Source: an uncultured Lachnospiraceae bacterium
Lineage (GTDB): Bacteria > Bacillota > Clostridia > Lachnospirales > Lachnospiraceae
Reading direction: 5' to 3'
Length of the DNA stretch: 64,000 bases
NCBI GenBank assembly: GCA_947629865.1
Contig: CANRFJ010000014.1
Location: 1-64,000 of the forward strand
The translations under genes were made by a program, and so were the position numbers. Below are positions 41,067 through 50,039 of this stretch, one piece after another. Positions within the stretch are counted from its first letter, which is position 1; each line of letters opens with the position of its first letter. Below the pieces are notes generated by a model. It did no database searches and was not told the origin of the DNA. It saw only the letters and a program-made list of their open reading frames with translations.

Positions 41067-41984
41067 ATGAGCGAGGAGACAAAAAGCATGGCAGATTTTG
41101 AGGAGGAGATAAACGCCTCTTTCCGGCGGTTCAATGCCGGAGATCGGGTGAGCGGCACAGTGGTGAGCGTGGAGGAGGAAGAAGTTATTCTGGATCTACA
41201 TTCCTATGCCCAGGGGGTAATACCGGACGGGGAGTACAGTGACGATCCCGCCTTTCATGCCATGGACGAGATACGCACCGGCGACACACTGACGGCGGTT
41301 GTCCTGGACAGCGACGACGGACAGGGACGGGTGCTTCTGTCCCTGAAGGAGGCCAGAGAGGACGAGGCGTGGCAGAAGATGGCGCAGGCGCTGGAGGACA
41401 AAACGGTATTTACCGTGAAGGTGCTCACCAGCGTCAATGCCGGAGTAGTCGCCTATGTGGAAGGGCTTCGGGGATTTATACCGGCCTCCCAGCTGGCGTT
41501 AGAGTATGTGGAGAATGTAGATGATTTTGTGGGAGAGACACTGGATGTAGTCGTGATTACTGCCGATCTGGAAAAGAGGCGGCTGGTGCTCTCGGCAAAG
41601 GAAGTCGCAAAGGAGCGGGCCGCAAGAGAACAGGAGGCCCGACTGAACGCCCTGCAGAAGGGATTTATCACGGAGGGCGTGATTGAGAGGATCGAATCCT
41701 ATGGGTGCTTTGTCAATATCGGCGAGGGGCTGACAGGTCTTGTGCATATCTCGCAGATCTGCAACAAATTTCTGAAGTCGCCCAACGAGGTGGTGAAGCT
41801 CGGACAGAGAGTAAAGGTAAAGGTGCTGTCGGTGGAGGACGGGAAAATCCGCCTCAGCATGAAGGAGGCCGAGGACATCGCGCCCGAGGCGGACGCGGAG
41901 GAAGAAGTCGCCATGGAATACCATGACGAGGAGGCCACTACTTCACTGGCCGGCCTGCTGGCGGGCATCAAAATTGAGGAGTGA
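41067..41984 (+). CDS. S1 RNA-binding domain protein (ribosomal S1-like)
   Basis: Successive S1 modules: GDRVSGTVVSVEEEEVILDL, EGVIERIESYGCFVNIGEGLTGLVHISQI. Confidence 0.88.
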   Translation: MSEETKSMADFEEEINASFRRFNAGDRVSGTVVSVEEEEVILDLHSYAQGVIPDGEYSDDPAFHAMDEIRTGDTLTAVVLDSDDGQGRVLLSLKEAREDEAWQKMAQALEDKTVFTVKVLTSVNAGVVAYVEGLRGFIPASQLALEYVENVDDFVGETLDVVVITADLEKRRLVLSAKEVAKERAAREQEARLNALQKGFITEGVIERIESYGCFVNIGEGLTGLVHISQICNKFLKSPNEVVKLGQRVKVKVLSVEDGKIRLSMKEAEDIAPEADAEEEVAMEYHDEEATTSLAGLLAGIKIEE

Positions 41985-42097
41985 CGGTCTATCCCGCCTG
42001 CTTCGGGGAATAACTGGTTTTTTCCGGCATAAACTGATAATAAAATAAGTTTTCCGGATGTGCGGCGGAGCCTGTGCAGTCCGGACGGGAGGAAACC

Positions 42098-42511
42098 ATG
42101 AAGAATCGTTTGATGACCGCTCTGCTGTGCCTGGCCCTTGTGTCTGCGCTGGGCGGCTGCGGGAAGGCGGAGGAAGGAAAAGAGGAGAGAGGTAAAAACT
42201 GGGACTACACGGTAGTGACCACGGCAGACTGTCCGGCGGATTTTCTGACGGAAATCACCAAGAAGAAACTCAATGAGTTTCAGATGACCTATGAGGACGG
42301 CGAGAACCTGTATATGGCGGTGGGTTATGGAGAGCAGGCGACCGGTGGTTACAGTATTCGGGTGCAGGGACTCTATGAGAAGGGGGACGGCCTCTGCTTA
42401 GAGACCAGTCTCATCGGCCCGGGGGAAGATGTGGTGGTGAGTAATCAGCCCAGTTATCCATATATTGTTATCAAGACAGAACTCACGGATAAAAAGGTGG
42501 AATTTGTATAA
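42098..42511 (+). CDS. Lipoprotein with PrcB C-terminal-like domain
   Basis: Lipobox LGGCG; GYGEQATGGYSIRV. Confidence 0.75.
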   Translation: MKNRLMTALLCLALVSALGGCGKAEEGKEERGKNWDYTVVTTADCPADFLTEITKKKLNEFQMTYEDGENLYMAVGYGEQATGGYSIRVQGLYEKGDGLCLETSLIGPGEDVVVSNQPSYPYIVIKTELTDKKVEFV

Positions 42512-42636
42512 AAAATCACGGAAAACCGCTATAAAAATATTTTCGAAAAAATTTCGAAAATATGATTAAAATGATTGTATTTGCGGGATAAATGTATTAT
42601 AATAGAAACACTATCGAAAAAAGGAGGAACGGCATA

Positions 42637-44106
42637 GTGAAACAACTGATATCCAGAATCAAGTTGATTGCCAGAATGGTAGTATGGGATCTTGTTACAG
42701 CAGCAGCGCTGTTCTTTCTGCTATTTATCGCTGTGGACAGGATAGACACACAGATGATGAAAGTGCTTGCCGTCGCAGGTGCGTGTGCCTTTGTCCTGCT
42801 CATGTTGGTTTTGAAATATCAGATGCTCTATAAGCAGTATGGTCGGGACGATGTCACCGGCGGCAAGAACAAGAAGGAATTTGAGCGGGTTGCCAGGGAT
42901 CTGCTTCGGGGAGACGGCCGCTATGTGCTGGTGTACGCCAATATTGACCGCTTCAAACTGATCAACGAGACCTACGGCAATGCGGTGGGCGATACGATTC
43001 TGCGCCGGATTCAGAGTATAATTGACGAGGAGCTGCGTTGGGACGAGGTGTCCGGACGCATCATGGCTGACAATTTTGGTATTCTGATGCGCTTCCACTC
43101 CATACCGAAGCTGGATCAGAGACTGCACCGCATAAGCAGGCAGTTATCGGAGATGTCTGATTCCGGCGGCAACAGCTACGGCATCATGCTGTACTTTGGC
43201 GTCTATATTATTCAGGACGAGGAGACGGAAGTGAGCGCCATGCTGGAACACGCCAACATGGCACGGAAGAAGATTTCCCCGTCGCATCTGGTACCGATGG
43301 GCATTTATGACGAAAAGGACAGACAGAAGCTGAGCCGCGATAAGCATTTGGAAATGAAGATGCACAAGGCGCTGGAGGATCGGAATTTTATCCCCTATCT
43401 TCAGCCCAAATATGAGCTGGAGGACGAGACGGTGGCCGGAGCGGAGGCGCTGGTTCGCTGGATCGATCCGGAGGAGGGAATGATATATCCCAACGAATTT
43501 ATTCCGCTGTTTGAGAAAAACGGCTTTGTGGTGGAACTCGATCTGTATATGTTTGAGGAGGTCTGCAAGCTGGTGGAGCGGTGGAACAAGAGCGGACAGC
43601 GAATAATTCCGGTGTCCGTCAACCTGTCCCGCAGCCACTTTGAGATACCGAATTTCTTCGACAACTACGAGAGGGTGCTGAAAAAGTATGACATTCCGCC
43701 GAAAGCGATTGAGATTGAGTTGACGGAGTCCCTGTTCTACAATGATCTGGATTCGCTGAATACGCTTGTCAACAAAATCCACAGCGCGGGACTGTCCTGT
43801 TCCATCGACGACTTTGGAAGCGGTTATTCTTCCCTCAATATGCTGAAGGACGTTCGGGTAGACGCCCTGAAGCTGGATCGGGTATTCTTTGCCAATGGCG
43901 ACAGTGACAAGCGGGGCAAGGATGTGATTAAGAGTGTGATCCAGCTGGCCCAGGCATTGGATCTGCGCACCATATCGGAGGGCGTGGAGGAGAGAAACCA
44001 GGTGGAATTCCTAAAGCAGATGCACTGCGATTTGATCCAGGGATATGTGTTCGCCAAGCCAATGCCTATCCAGGAATTTGAGTATCTGACGTTCGGTGTG
44101 AGATGA
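42637..44106 (+). CDS. GGDEF (degenerate) + EAL protein, predicted c-di-GMP phosphodiesterase
   Basis: RIMADNF in place of RxGGDEF; EALVRW, ELTES, IDDFGSGYSSL, LKLDR, SEGVE, IQGYVFAKP. Confidence 0.9.
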   Translation: MKQLISRIKLIARMVVWDLVTAAALFFLLFIAVDRIDTQMMKVLAVAGACAFVLLMLVLKYQMLYKQYGRDDVTGGKNKKEFERVARDLLRGDGRYVLVYANIDRFKLINETYGNAVGDTILRRIQSIIDEELRWDEVSGRIMADNFGILMRFHSIPKLDQRLHRISRQLSEMSDSGGNSYGIMLYFGVYIIQDEETEVSAMLEHANMARKKISPSHLVPMGIYDEKDRQKLSRDKHLEMKMHKALEDRNFIPYLQPKYELEDETVAGAEALVRWIDPEEGMIYPNEFIPLFEKNGFVVELDLYMFEEVCKLVERWNKSGQRIIPVSVNLSRSHFEIPNFFDNYERVLKKYDIPPKAIEIELTESLFYNDLDSLNTLVNKIHSAGLSCSIDDFGSGYSSLNMLKDVRVDALKLDRVFFANGDSDKRGKDVIKSVIQLAQALDLRTISEGVEERNQVEFLKQMHCDLIQGYVFAKPMPIQEFEYLTFGVR

Positions 44107-44107
44107 C

Positions 44108-44506
44108 CTAGAGATATAGTCTTTTGTGATTGCGGTAGCGGTTTCTGCGATACATAATTTCATGAAAAAGTATTACCTCGATGACATCACGGAGAAGGCT
44201 GTCTTCTCCCGTACTGGCGTCGGGGTATTTCTTTTTAAAATCCGCCAGGATTCCCGCGGCCATGATTTGCAGGGACGCCTTATCGGGGTAATTGTCAAAC
44301 ATCATGCTCCCCTCATATTCCATCTGGTCGCACTGCTCCTCCACAAATTCGCTGATCTGCTGCGGGATTTTGGGATACAGATATTTGAGGTACGAGTTAT
44401 CGGCCTCCATCTCCCACAGTCTGGCGCTACCGGAAATTGGCGCCAGAGTGGGGACGGCGGGCTGTTCAAGAGTAAAAAGAAAGTCAGGATTATCGTAATT
44501 GTCCAT
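44108..44506 (-). CDS. Conserved-looking hypothetical protein
   Basis: 132-aa ORF, good composition, intergenic position. Confidence 0.55.
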   Translation of the reverse strand: MDNYDNPDFLFTLEQPAVPTLAPISGSARLWEMEADNSYLKYLYPKIPQQISEFVEEQCDQMEYEGSMMFDNYPDKASLQIMAAGILADFKKKYPDASTGEDSLLRDVIEVILFHEIMYRRNRYRNHKRLYL

Positions 44507-44716
44507 AAAAAGCTCCCGGTGTTTTTATTTATTAGTATATGTGGCGGGAAAAATTGTGTGTCGGTCTTGCACTTTTCGGGGAAAGCCGTTACAATGATTT
44601 TGTATGGAGATTGAAAATCCTTAAACGGAGAATGGAGATAGTGTTGTACAGGGAAAAAACAGTTACGCTGCTTTTTGCCCGTACTTCCTCCGCTCCGCTT
44701 CGGAATGGAGGATAGT

Positions 44717-47242
44717 ATGGTTAAGAATATATATAAAGCGGTCATTTTGCTTGCTATTTTTGTCGGAGCGCTCTTTTTCTTCGGCCGCCAGATGAAGACG
44801 GATATAAGTGACGCCGGTGACAGCGTGGCTTTTGATGAGGAGAGTTTTCCCGTGCTGCGGGTGGAGACGCAGGGACAGGTTATCAATGCCCTGTACGGCT
44901 ACAGCGCGCCCATGGATCCGGACATTGTTCGGGAGTCCGTCACTCCGTTGGACGAGAGCAGGAGGATTGCGCTCCTTCCCGGAAAGTCCGCGACGCATCT
45001 GACGAGGCTTCAGTACCAGATCGTGGACAAGGAGTCCGGTGAGGTGTATGATAATCGGGAGATTCCTGTCATAGAGCCGTCGGCAGAGCGGGTGGAGATT
45101 ACTTTTGATTACAGTTTTAAGACGAGTACGGAATATATTCTGGATATTCTCGGCACGACAGACGAGGGAAGGGCCATTCACTATTATACCCGTCTGAAAT
45201 ATTATATTGACGAGTCCAATCTGCAGAAAAAACTGGCGTTTGTCCGGCAGTTTCACAAATACACCTTTGACAAGAGCAAGATGACGGATATTGAGCGCTA
45301 TCTGGAAGTCAGCAGCACCAACCGCAATACCACGCTCGCCGACGTAAATATCACCTCCAGCTCCGACCTGGTAACATGGAGCGGCATGTCGCCCAAGGTG
45401 ATTTCAGATGAGCTTATGACTATAAAGGAATACAATATGGAGACGGCATGTGTCCAGTACAACTATTTTGTGGAGGCGGAGACTGTGTCGGGGAAGGAGA
45501 CCTACCACATCAAAGAATTTTACCGCGTCCGCCATGCCTCCGGTCAGAACTACCTTCTGAATTTTGAGAGGACGATGGAGGCGGACTTCGATGTGAAGAT
45601 GGCCAGCCGCCAGACCAGCCAGCTGAAACTGGGAATCACCAACGACAGCAAGAGCAGGCTGCTCTCCAATAAAGAGGAAAATATACTGTATTTTGTCAGG
45701 GACAACATTCTGTACGAGTACAATATGGAAAAGAACGAAGTCAAAAAAATCTACAGCGCCTTCAGTGACAAGGCCTCCTATCTGTACCGCGCCTATGACG
45801 AGCAGGGTATCCGTCTGTTGAAGGTGGACGACAAGGGCACTCTGTATTTCTGCGTCTACGGGTATTTCCCGCGGGGAGAATATGAGGGGGACGTGGCGGT
45901 CATTCTCTATGAATACGCGGCGGACGGGGAACTGCAGGAAATGGTTTACATGCCAATCAATGCCACCTATCAGCAGCTGCGGGAGGATTTTGACGATTAC
46001 GGATATGTCAGCTCCAGGGGCATCTACTATTTTACAGTGGCCAATACCGTGTACTCGTATAACATGACGGGGAAGCGGCTGGAAAAGATTGCGGAGAATG
46101 TCAAATCCCACACCTTTATGACGATGGAGGGCGCCAACTGCTATGTGTGGTCTTCCTCCCTCAGCAGCGGCTGCGGAGATAATATCACCATTTATAATCT
46201 GGAGACAGACGAGAAGAAGATGCTCTACCGGCCCGATAAAAATTCCTATATCCGGCTTTTGGGAGTTATCGAGGACAATGTAGTTTACGGATATGTGAGG
46301 AAAAAGGATATTGCGCAGACTGTGGACGGCTCCCGACTCCTTCCCTGCTACGAACTCCACATAGCGAGTCCGGCGGGAGAGGATTTGAAGACATACACAA
46401 AATCCGGATGCTTTATCCAGAGCATCGAGGCAAAGGGAAACGTAATCAATATGACGCTGTGCCGGAAGAAGGGGAAAAACCAATATAAGGAGGCGGGAGA
46501 GGACAGTATTCTGAACACCTCGGAGTCCAAGCTGGCAAAGTTCAGCTATTCCTCCCGCGTCACGAATAAGACATTGACAGAGTGGTATATCCGGTTCCCG
46601 TCCACGTTTGTGATGCCCGATGTGCCCAAAATGACAGAGGGGCCGGCGGAGTTTCTGACGAGCGGGCGTTTTGTCCGGCTGGAGCAGCCGGGCATTGCGA
46701 AGTATTATATTTATGCGCTGGGGAAGATCACGGCCTCCTTTGAAAACGCGCGGCAGGCGATCAGGGAGGCAGACCGGCAGATGGGAGTGGTAGTCTCCAG
46801 CAACCATCAGGTAGTGTGGGAGAGAAGCGGAAGTTTTCTTCAGAATGATATCGGAGGCATTACACAGGTTCGCTCCGGAGACGGAATCACCAATCTGGCC
46901 GCCTGCGCCTGCATGGTCTTGAAAAGGAACCATCTGGACGTGAGGCCGGAGGAACTATCGAAGGAAAATCTCCCCGTGTATGACATGCTGGAAAAATACA
47001 TGGTACGGCCCGTAAATCTGAAAGGTTGTACGCTGGAGCAGGTGCTTTATTTTGTGAGCAGCAACAAGCCGGTCATCGCCATGACAGGGGATAATAAGGC
47101 GGTGGTAATCAGCGGTTACACTACCACGCAGCTGCATATATACGAACCGGAGCATCAGGGAATGGAGACAGTCAGCCGCGCCCGGTACGAGGAACTTTTT
47201 GAACAGGCGGGAAACCGTTTTATCAGTTATATGGAGGAGTGA
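44717..47242 (+). CDS. Large membrane-anchored protein with C-terminal peptidase C39-like (degenerate) domain
   Basis: N-terminal TM; C-terminal TNLAACACMVLKRNHLDVRPEEL...GCTLEQVLYFVSSNKPVIAMTGDNKAVVISGY. Confidence 0.75.
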   Translation: MVKNIYKAVILLAIFVGALFFFGRQMKTDISDAGDSVAFDEESFPVLRVETQGQVINALYGYSAPMDPDIVRESVTPLDESRRIALLPGKSATHLTRLQYQIVDKESGEVYDNREIPVIEPSAERVEITFDYSFKTSTEYILDILGTTDEGRAIHYYTRLKYYIDESNLQKKLAFVRQFHKYTFDKSKMTDIERYLEVSSTNRNTTLADVNITSSSDLVTWSGMSPKVISDELMTIKEYNMETACVQYNYFVEAETVSGKETYHIKEFYRVRHASGQNYLLNFERTMEADFDVKMASRQTSQLKLGITNDSKSRLLSNKEENILYFVRDNILYEYNMEKNEVKKIYSAFSDKASYLYRAYDEQGIRLLKVDDKGTLYFCVYGYFPRGEYEGDVAVILYEYAADGELQEMVYMPINATYQQLREDFDDYGYVSSRGIYYFTVANTVYSYNMTGKRLEKIAENVKSHTFMTMEGANCYVWSSSLSSGCGDNITIYNLETDEKKMLYRPDKNSYIRLLGVIEDNVVYGYVRKKDIAQTVDGSRLLPCYELHIASPAGEDLKTYTKSGCFIQSIEAKGNVINMTLCRKKGKNQYKEAGEDSILNTSESKLAKFSYSSRVTNKTLTEWYIRFPSTFVMPDVPKMTEGPAEFLTSGRFVRLEQPGIAKYYIYALGKITASFENARQAIREADRQMGVVVSSNHQVVWERSGSFLQNDIGGITQVRSGDGITNLAACACMVLKRNHLDVRPEELSKENLPVYDMLEKYMVRPVNLKGCTLEQVLYFVSSNKPVIAMTGDNKAVVISGYTTTQLHIYEPEHQGMETVSRARYEELFEQAGNRFISYMEE

Positions 47243-47249
47243 TGGACAG

Positions 47250-47648
47250 ATGCGCGAGACGGCGGAACTGATTGAGAGGGCTATAGAGGCGCGGGAGCGG
47301 GCCTACGCTCCCTATTCCGGCTTCATGGTGGGGGCGGCGCTGGAGTGCAGCGACGGTGAGGTGTATACGGGCTGTAACATTGAGAACGCCGCGTACAGCC
47401 CCAGCAACTGCGCAGAGCGGACGGCCATATTCAAGGCGGTCAGCGAGGGACGGAAGGATTTTAGAAGAATCGCCCTCGTGGGCGGAAAAAAGGGGGAGAT
47501 GGTGGCTCCGGCGCCATGCGGGATGTGCTTACAGGTCATGGCCGAGTTTTGCCGGGCGGACGAATTTGAAGTCATTCTGGCCAGGAGCACAGAGGAGTAC
47601 GAGGTAAAAAAACTGGCCGAGCTTCTGCCCTTCCGGTTTTCGTTGTGA
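47250..47648 (+). CDS. cdd: Cytidine deaminase
   Basis: CNIENAAYSPSNCAERTA; PAPCGMCLQVMAEF. Confidence 0.95.
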   Translation: MRETAELIERAIEARERAYAPYSGFMVGAALECSDGEVYTGCNIENAAYSPSNCAERTAIFKAVSEGRKDFRRIALVGGKKGEMVAPAPCGMCLQVMAEFCRADEFEVILARSTEEYEVKKLAELLPFRFSL

Positions 47649-47720
47649 CGCCGGAGAGACGCAGCGCACCAGAGAGAGACAGTGCACCGGAGACACAGCA
47701 CACCGGAGAGATACAGCGCG
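47649..47720 (+). repeat. Imperfect 16-20 bp tandem repeat, 4 units
   Basis: cgccggagagacgcagcg / caccagagagagacagtg / caccggagacacagca / caccggagagatacagcgcg. Confidence 0.75.
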
Positions 47721-47769
47721 CGGAAATAAATCCGACGGGGCCGGATTCAGAGAAAGAGGATTGGAGAGA

Positions 47770-49170
47770 ATGGAGTTACCGGTAAAGTTTTGCGAGGAGA
47801 TGAAGCGGATCCTCGGCGAGGAGGAATACGGGGAGTATCTGGCCTCCCTGGAGGAGAGCAGAAGATACGGTCTCAGAGTCAACACGGCGAAGATCTCGCC
47901 GGAGGAATTTGAAAAAATCGCTCCCTTTCCGCTGACGAAAATTCCCTATGTGGATAATGGCTATTATTATGACGGAAGCATACAGCCGGCAAAGCACCCC
48001 TATTACTTTGCGGGGCTGTATTATCTGCAGGATCCAAGCGCCATGACGCCCGCCTCCCGACTTCCCGTGGAGAAGGGGGATATGGTGCTTGATCTCTGCG
48101 CGGCGCCCGGCGGCAAGGCCACGGAACTGGCGGCCAGACTGGGCGGAACCGGACTTCTGGTGGCAAATGACATAAGCAGTAAGCGGGCAAAGGCGTTGCT
48201 GAAAAACATAGAACTTTTTGGCGTGGAGAACAGTTTTGTCACGACCGAGTACCCGCAGAAATTGCAGGAGCATTTCACGGGTTTTTTTGACAAAATCCTC
48301 ATTGACGCCCCCTGCTCCGGCGAGGGAATGTTTCGCAAGGATTCCTCCATGGTGAAGGCGTGGGAGCAGAACGGGCCGGAATTTTATGCCGGACTTCAGG
48401 AGACTATCCTGGCTCAGGCCCTGCCCCTGCTGAAGCCGGGCGGAATGATCCTGTACTCCACCTGTACGTTCTCGCCGCTGGAGGACGAGGGAAGCGTGGC
48501 GAAACTGCTGGCGATGGACGAGAGTCTGGAACTGGTGCCCATGGAGGGCTACAGCGGATTTTCCGAGGGGAGACCGGAGTGGATTGGCAGCAGCGATGAA
48601 TCCCTGCGTCTGTGCGCGCGCATTTTTCCTCACAGGATGGACGGCGAGGGACATTTTCTGGCGCTGCTGCGCAAGAGGGGAAACCCATCGGAAGCGGCGC
48701 AGGAGACAGTGCGGAGGACGCCGGTGGTGCGAGCCGGATTGCGTGGAGAGGAACAGGAGTTGTTTGCGCAATTTGCCGGAGAGTTAAACCGTGTATTTGA
48801 GCCGGAGCGACTGGAGAGCCGGAACGGAATGGTATATTACATGCCGGAGGGACTGCCTCGGCTTCGGGGACTGCGGTTTTTGAGAAGCGGCCTCTTTCTG
48901 GGCGAGATAAAGAAAAAGAGATTTGAGCCGAGCCAGTCCATGGCGATGGCTCTAAAGAAGGGCGAGTATAAAAACTGCCTGGAGCTCTCATCGGAGGACG
49001 AGCGGGTGATCCGCTACCTGAAGGGAGAGACGCTGACGCTGCGCGGGGAGGAATATCAGGGCAGAGACGGCTGGGTACTGGTGTGTGTGGACGGGTTTCC
49101 CCTTGGCTGGGGCAAGAAAATAAAAGGGACGTTGAAAAATAAGTACCACAGCGGCTGGAGATGGCTGTAG
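47770..49170 (+). CDS. RsmF/RsmB-type 16S rRNA m5C methyltransferase
   Basis: MVLDLCAAPGGKATELAA; DAPCSGEGMFRKD; YSTCTFSPLEDEG. Confidence 0.92.
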   Translation: MELPVKFCEEMKRILGEEEYGEYLASLEESRRYGLRVNTAKISPEEFEKIAPFPLTKIPYVDNGYYYDGSIQPAKHPYYFAGLYYLQDPSAMTPASRLPVEKGDMVLDLCAAPGGKATELAARLGGTGLLVANDISSKRAKALLKNIELFGVENSFVTTEYPQKLQEHFTGFFDKILIDAPCSGEGMFRKDSSMVKAWEQNGPEFYAGLQETILAQALPLLKPGGMILYSTCTFSPLEDEGSVAKLLAMDESLELVPMEGYSGFSEGRPEWIGSSDESLRLCARIFPHRMDGEGHFLALLRKRGNPSEAAQETVRRTPVVRAGLRGEEQELFAQFAGELNRVFEPERLESRNGMVYYMPEGLPRLRGLRFLRSGLFLGEIKKKRFEPSQSMAMALKKGEYKNCLELSSEDERVIRYLKGETLTLRGEEYQGRDGWVLVCVDGFPLGWGKKIKGTLKNKYHSGWRWL

Positions 49171-49187
49171 GCGCTTATGCCGTATAG

Positions 49188-49214
49188 AAAAAGGCCGCTG
49201 GGAGCGGCCTTTTT
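49188..49214 (+). terminator. Intrinsic terminator
   Basis: AAAAAGGCCGCT-GGG-AGCGGCCTTTTT. Confidence 0.9.
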
Positions 49215-49351
49215 CTGGGGAATAGAGAACTAAACTATATATAGGCGATCATTGGCAGAGCCAATGATTAAAGCAGATTCAGGCGCCCTTTGAGGGGCTC
49301 TGGCAATGGAAGACCAAAGCCAGAGCGGGCTGACAAAAAACTAAGGGGGAA

Positions 49352-49415
49352 TAGTGCGAAAAATCACGCCGATGCGCTGATTGTTTCGCACAACTATTTG
49401 TGTCGGGGCGCCATA
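49352..49415. repeat. Palindromic dispersed element, copy 1 (partial)
   Basis: AGTGCGAAAAATCACGCCGATGCGCTGATTGTTTCGCACAACTATTTGTGTCGGGGCG; matches copy 2 at 59741. Confidence 0.75.
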
Positions 49416-49427
49416 CCCCAACAAACA

Positions 49428-49458
49428 AAAGGCGATTCACATTTTGTGAATCGCCTTT
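49428..49458. terminator. Perfect 14-bp palindrome, terminator-like
   Basis: AAAGGCGATTCACA-TTT-TGTGAATCGCCTTT. Confidence 0.7.
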
Positions 49459-49598
49459 GATTACAAAACCCATATTACTACTTTTCCCGAGAGTTGTCAA
49501 CAGGAAAATTGAATTTTTGTCTTTTTTATCATTTCTATCTCGCCCCTGTCTTTTTTACAAAAACACGCGCGATATCATGTGTCGGTATGTGGAGTGTA

Positions 49599-49627
49599 TT
49601 GACATATATCGGAAGATTTAGTAAAAT
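49599..49627 (+). promoter_or_regulatory. Sigma-A promoter
   Basis: TTGACA-N17-TAAAAT. Confidence 0.7.
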
Positions 49628-49658
49628 AATAGTCATAAAATAGAAGGAGGATATTATC

Positions 49659-49937
49659 GTGGAAGATAACCAGCAGACAAACAATCTGGCTGTCGCCTCA
49701 CTGGTGCTGGGCATTGTTGCCGTCGTCGGGCTCTGTATTCCGTATGTGAGTTATATCTCATGGATATGTGCCATCGTCGGTATCGTACTGGCGGTAAAGG
49801 CAAATAAGATCAGTAAAACCGGTATGGCCACAGCGGGACTGATATTGTCCATTGTTGCACTTGCGCTGGAAGTGATTATGATTATCGCTATTTTAGCGTG
49901 CGGAATGACACTCCTTGGCGCCCTTGCAACTGCGTAA
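49659..49937 (+). CDS. DUF4190-like small membrane protein
   Basis: NNLAVASLVLGIVAVVGLCIPYVSYISWICAIVGIVLAVKA; GTG start behind AGAAGGAGG. Confidence 0.75.
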   Translation: MEDNQQTNNLAVASLVLGIVAVVGLCIPYVSYISWICAIVGIVLAVKANKISKTGMATAGLILSIVALALEVIMIIAILACGMTLLGALATA

Positions 49938-49953
49938 GGGGCAAATAGGGAAT

Positions 49954-49995
49954 AAGCTGCCAAATGAGGTTGTCTCATTTGGCGGCTTATTTTTT
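49954..49995 (+). terminator. Intrinsic terminator
   Basis: AAGCTGCCAAATGAG-gttgt-CTCATTTGGCGGCTT-ATTTTTT. Confidence 0.88.
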
Positions 49996-50039
49996 CGTGT
50001 AACTGTTGACAGAATCCCTGTGCACAGGGGCGTGTGTAA

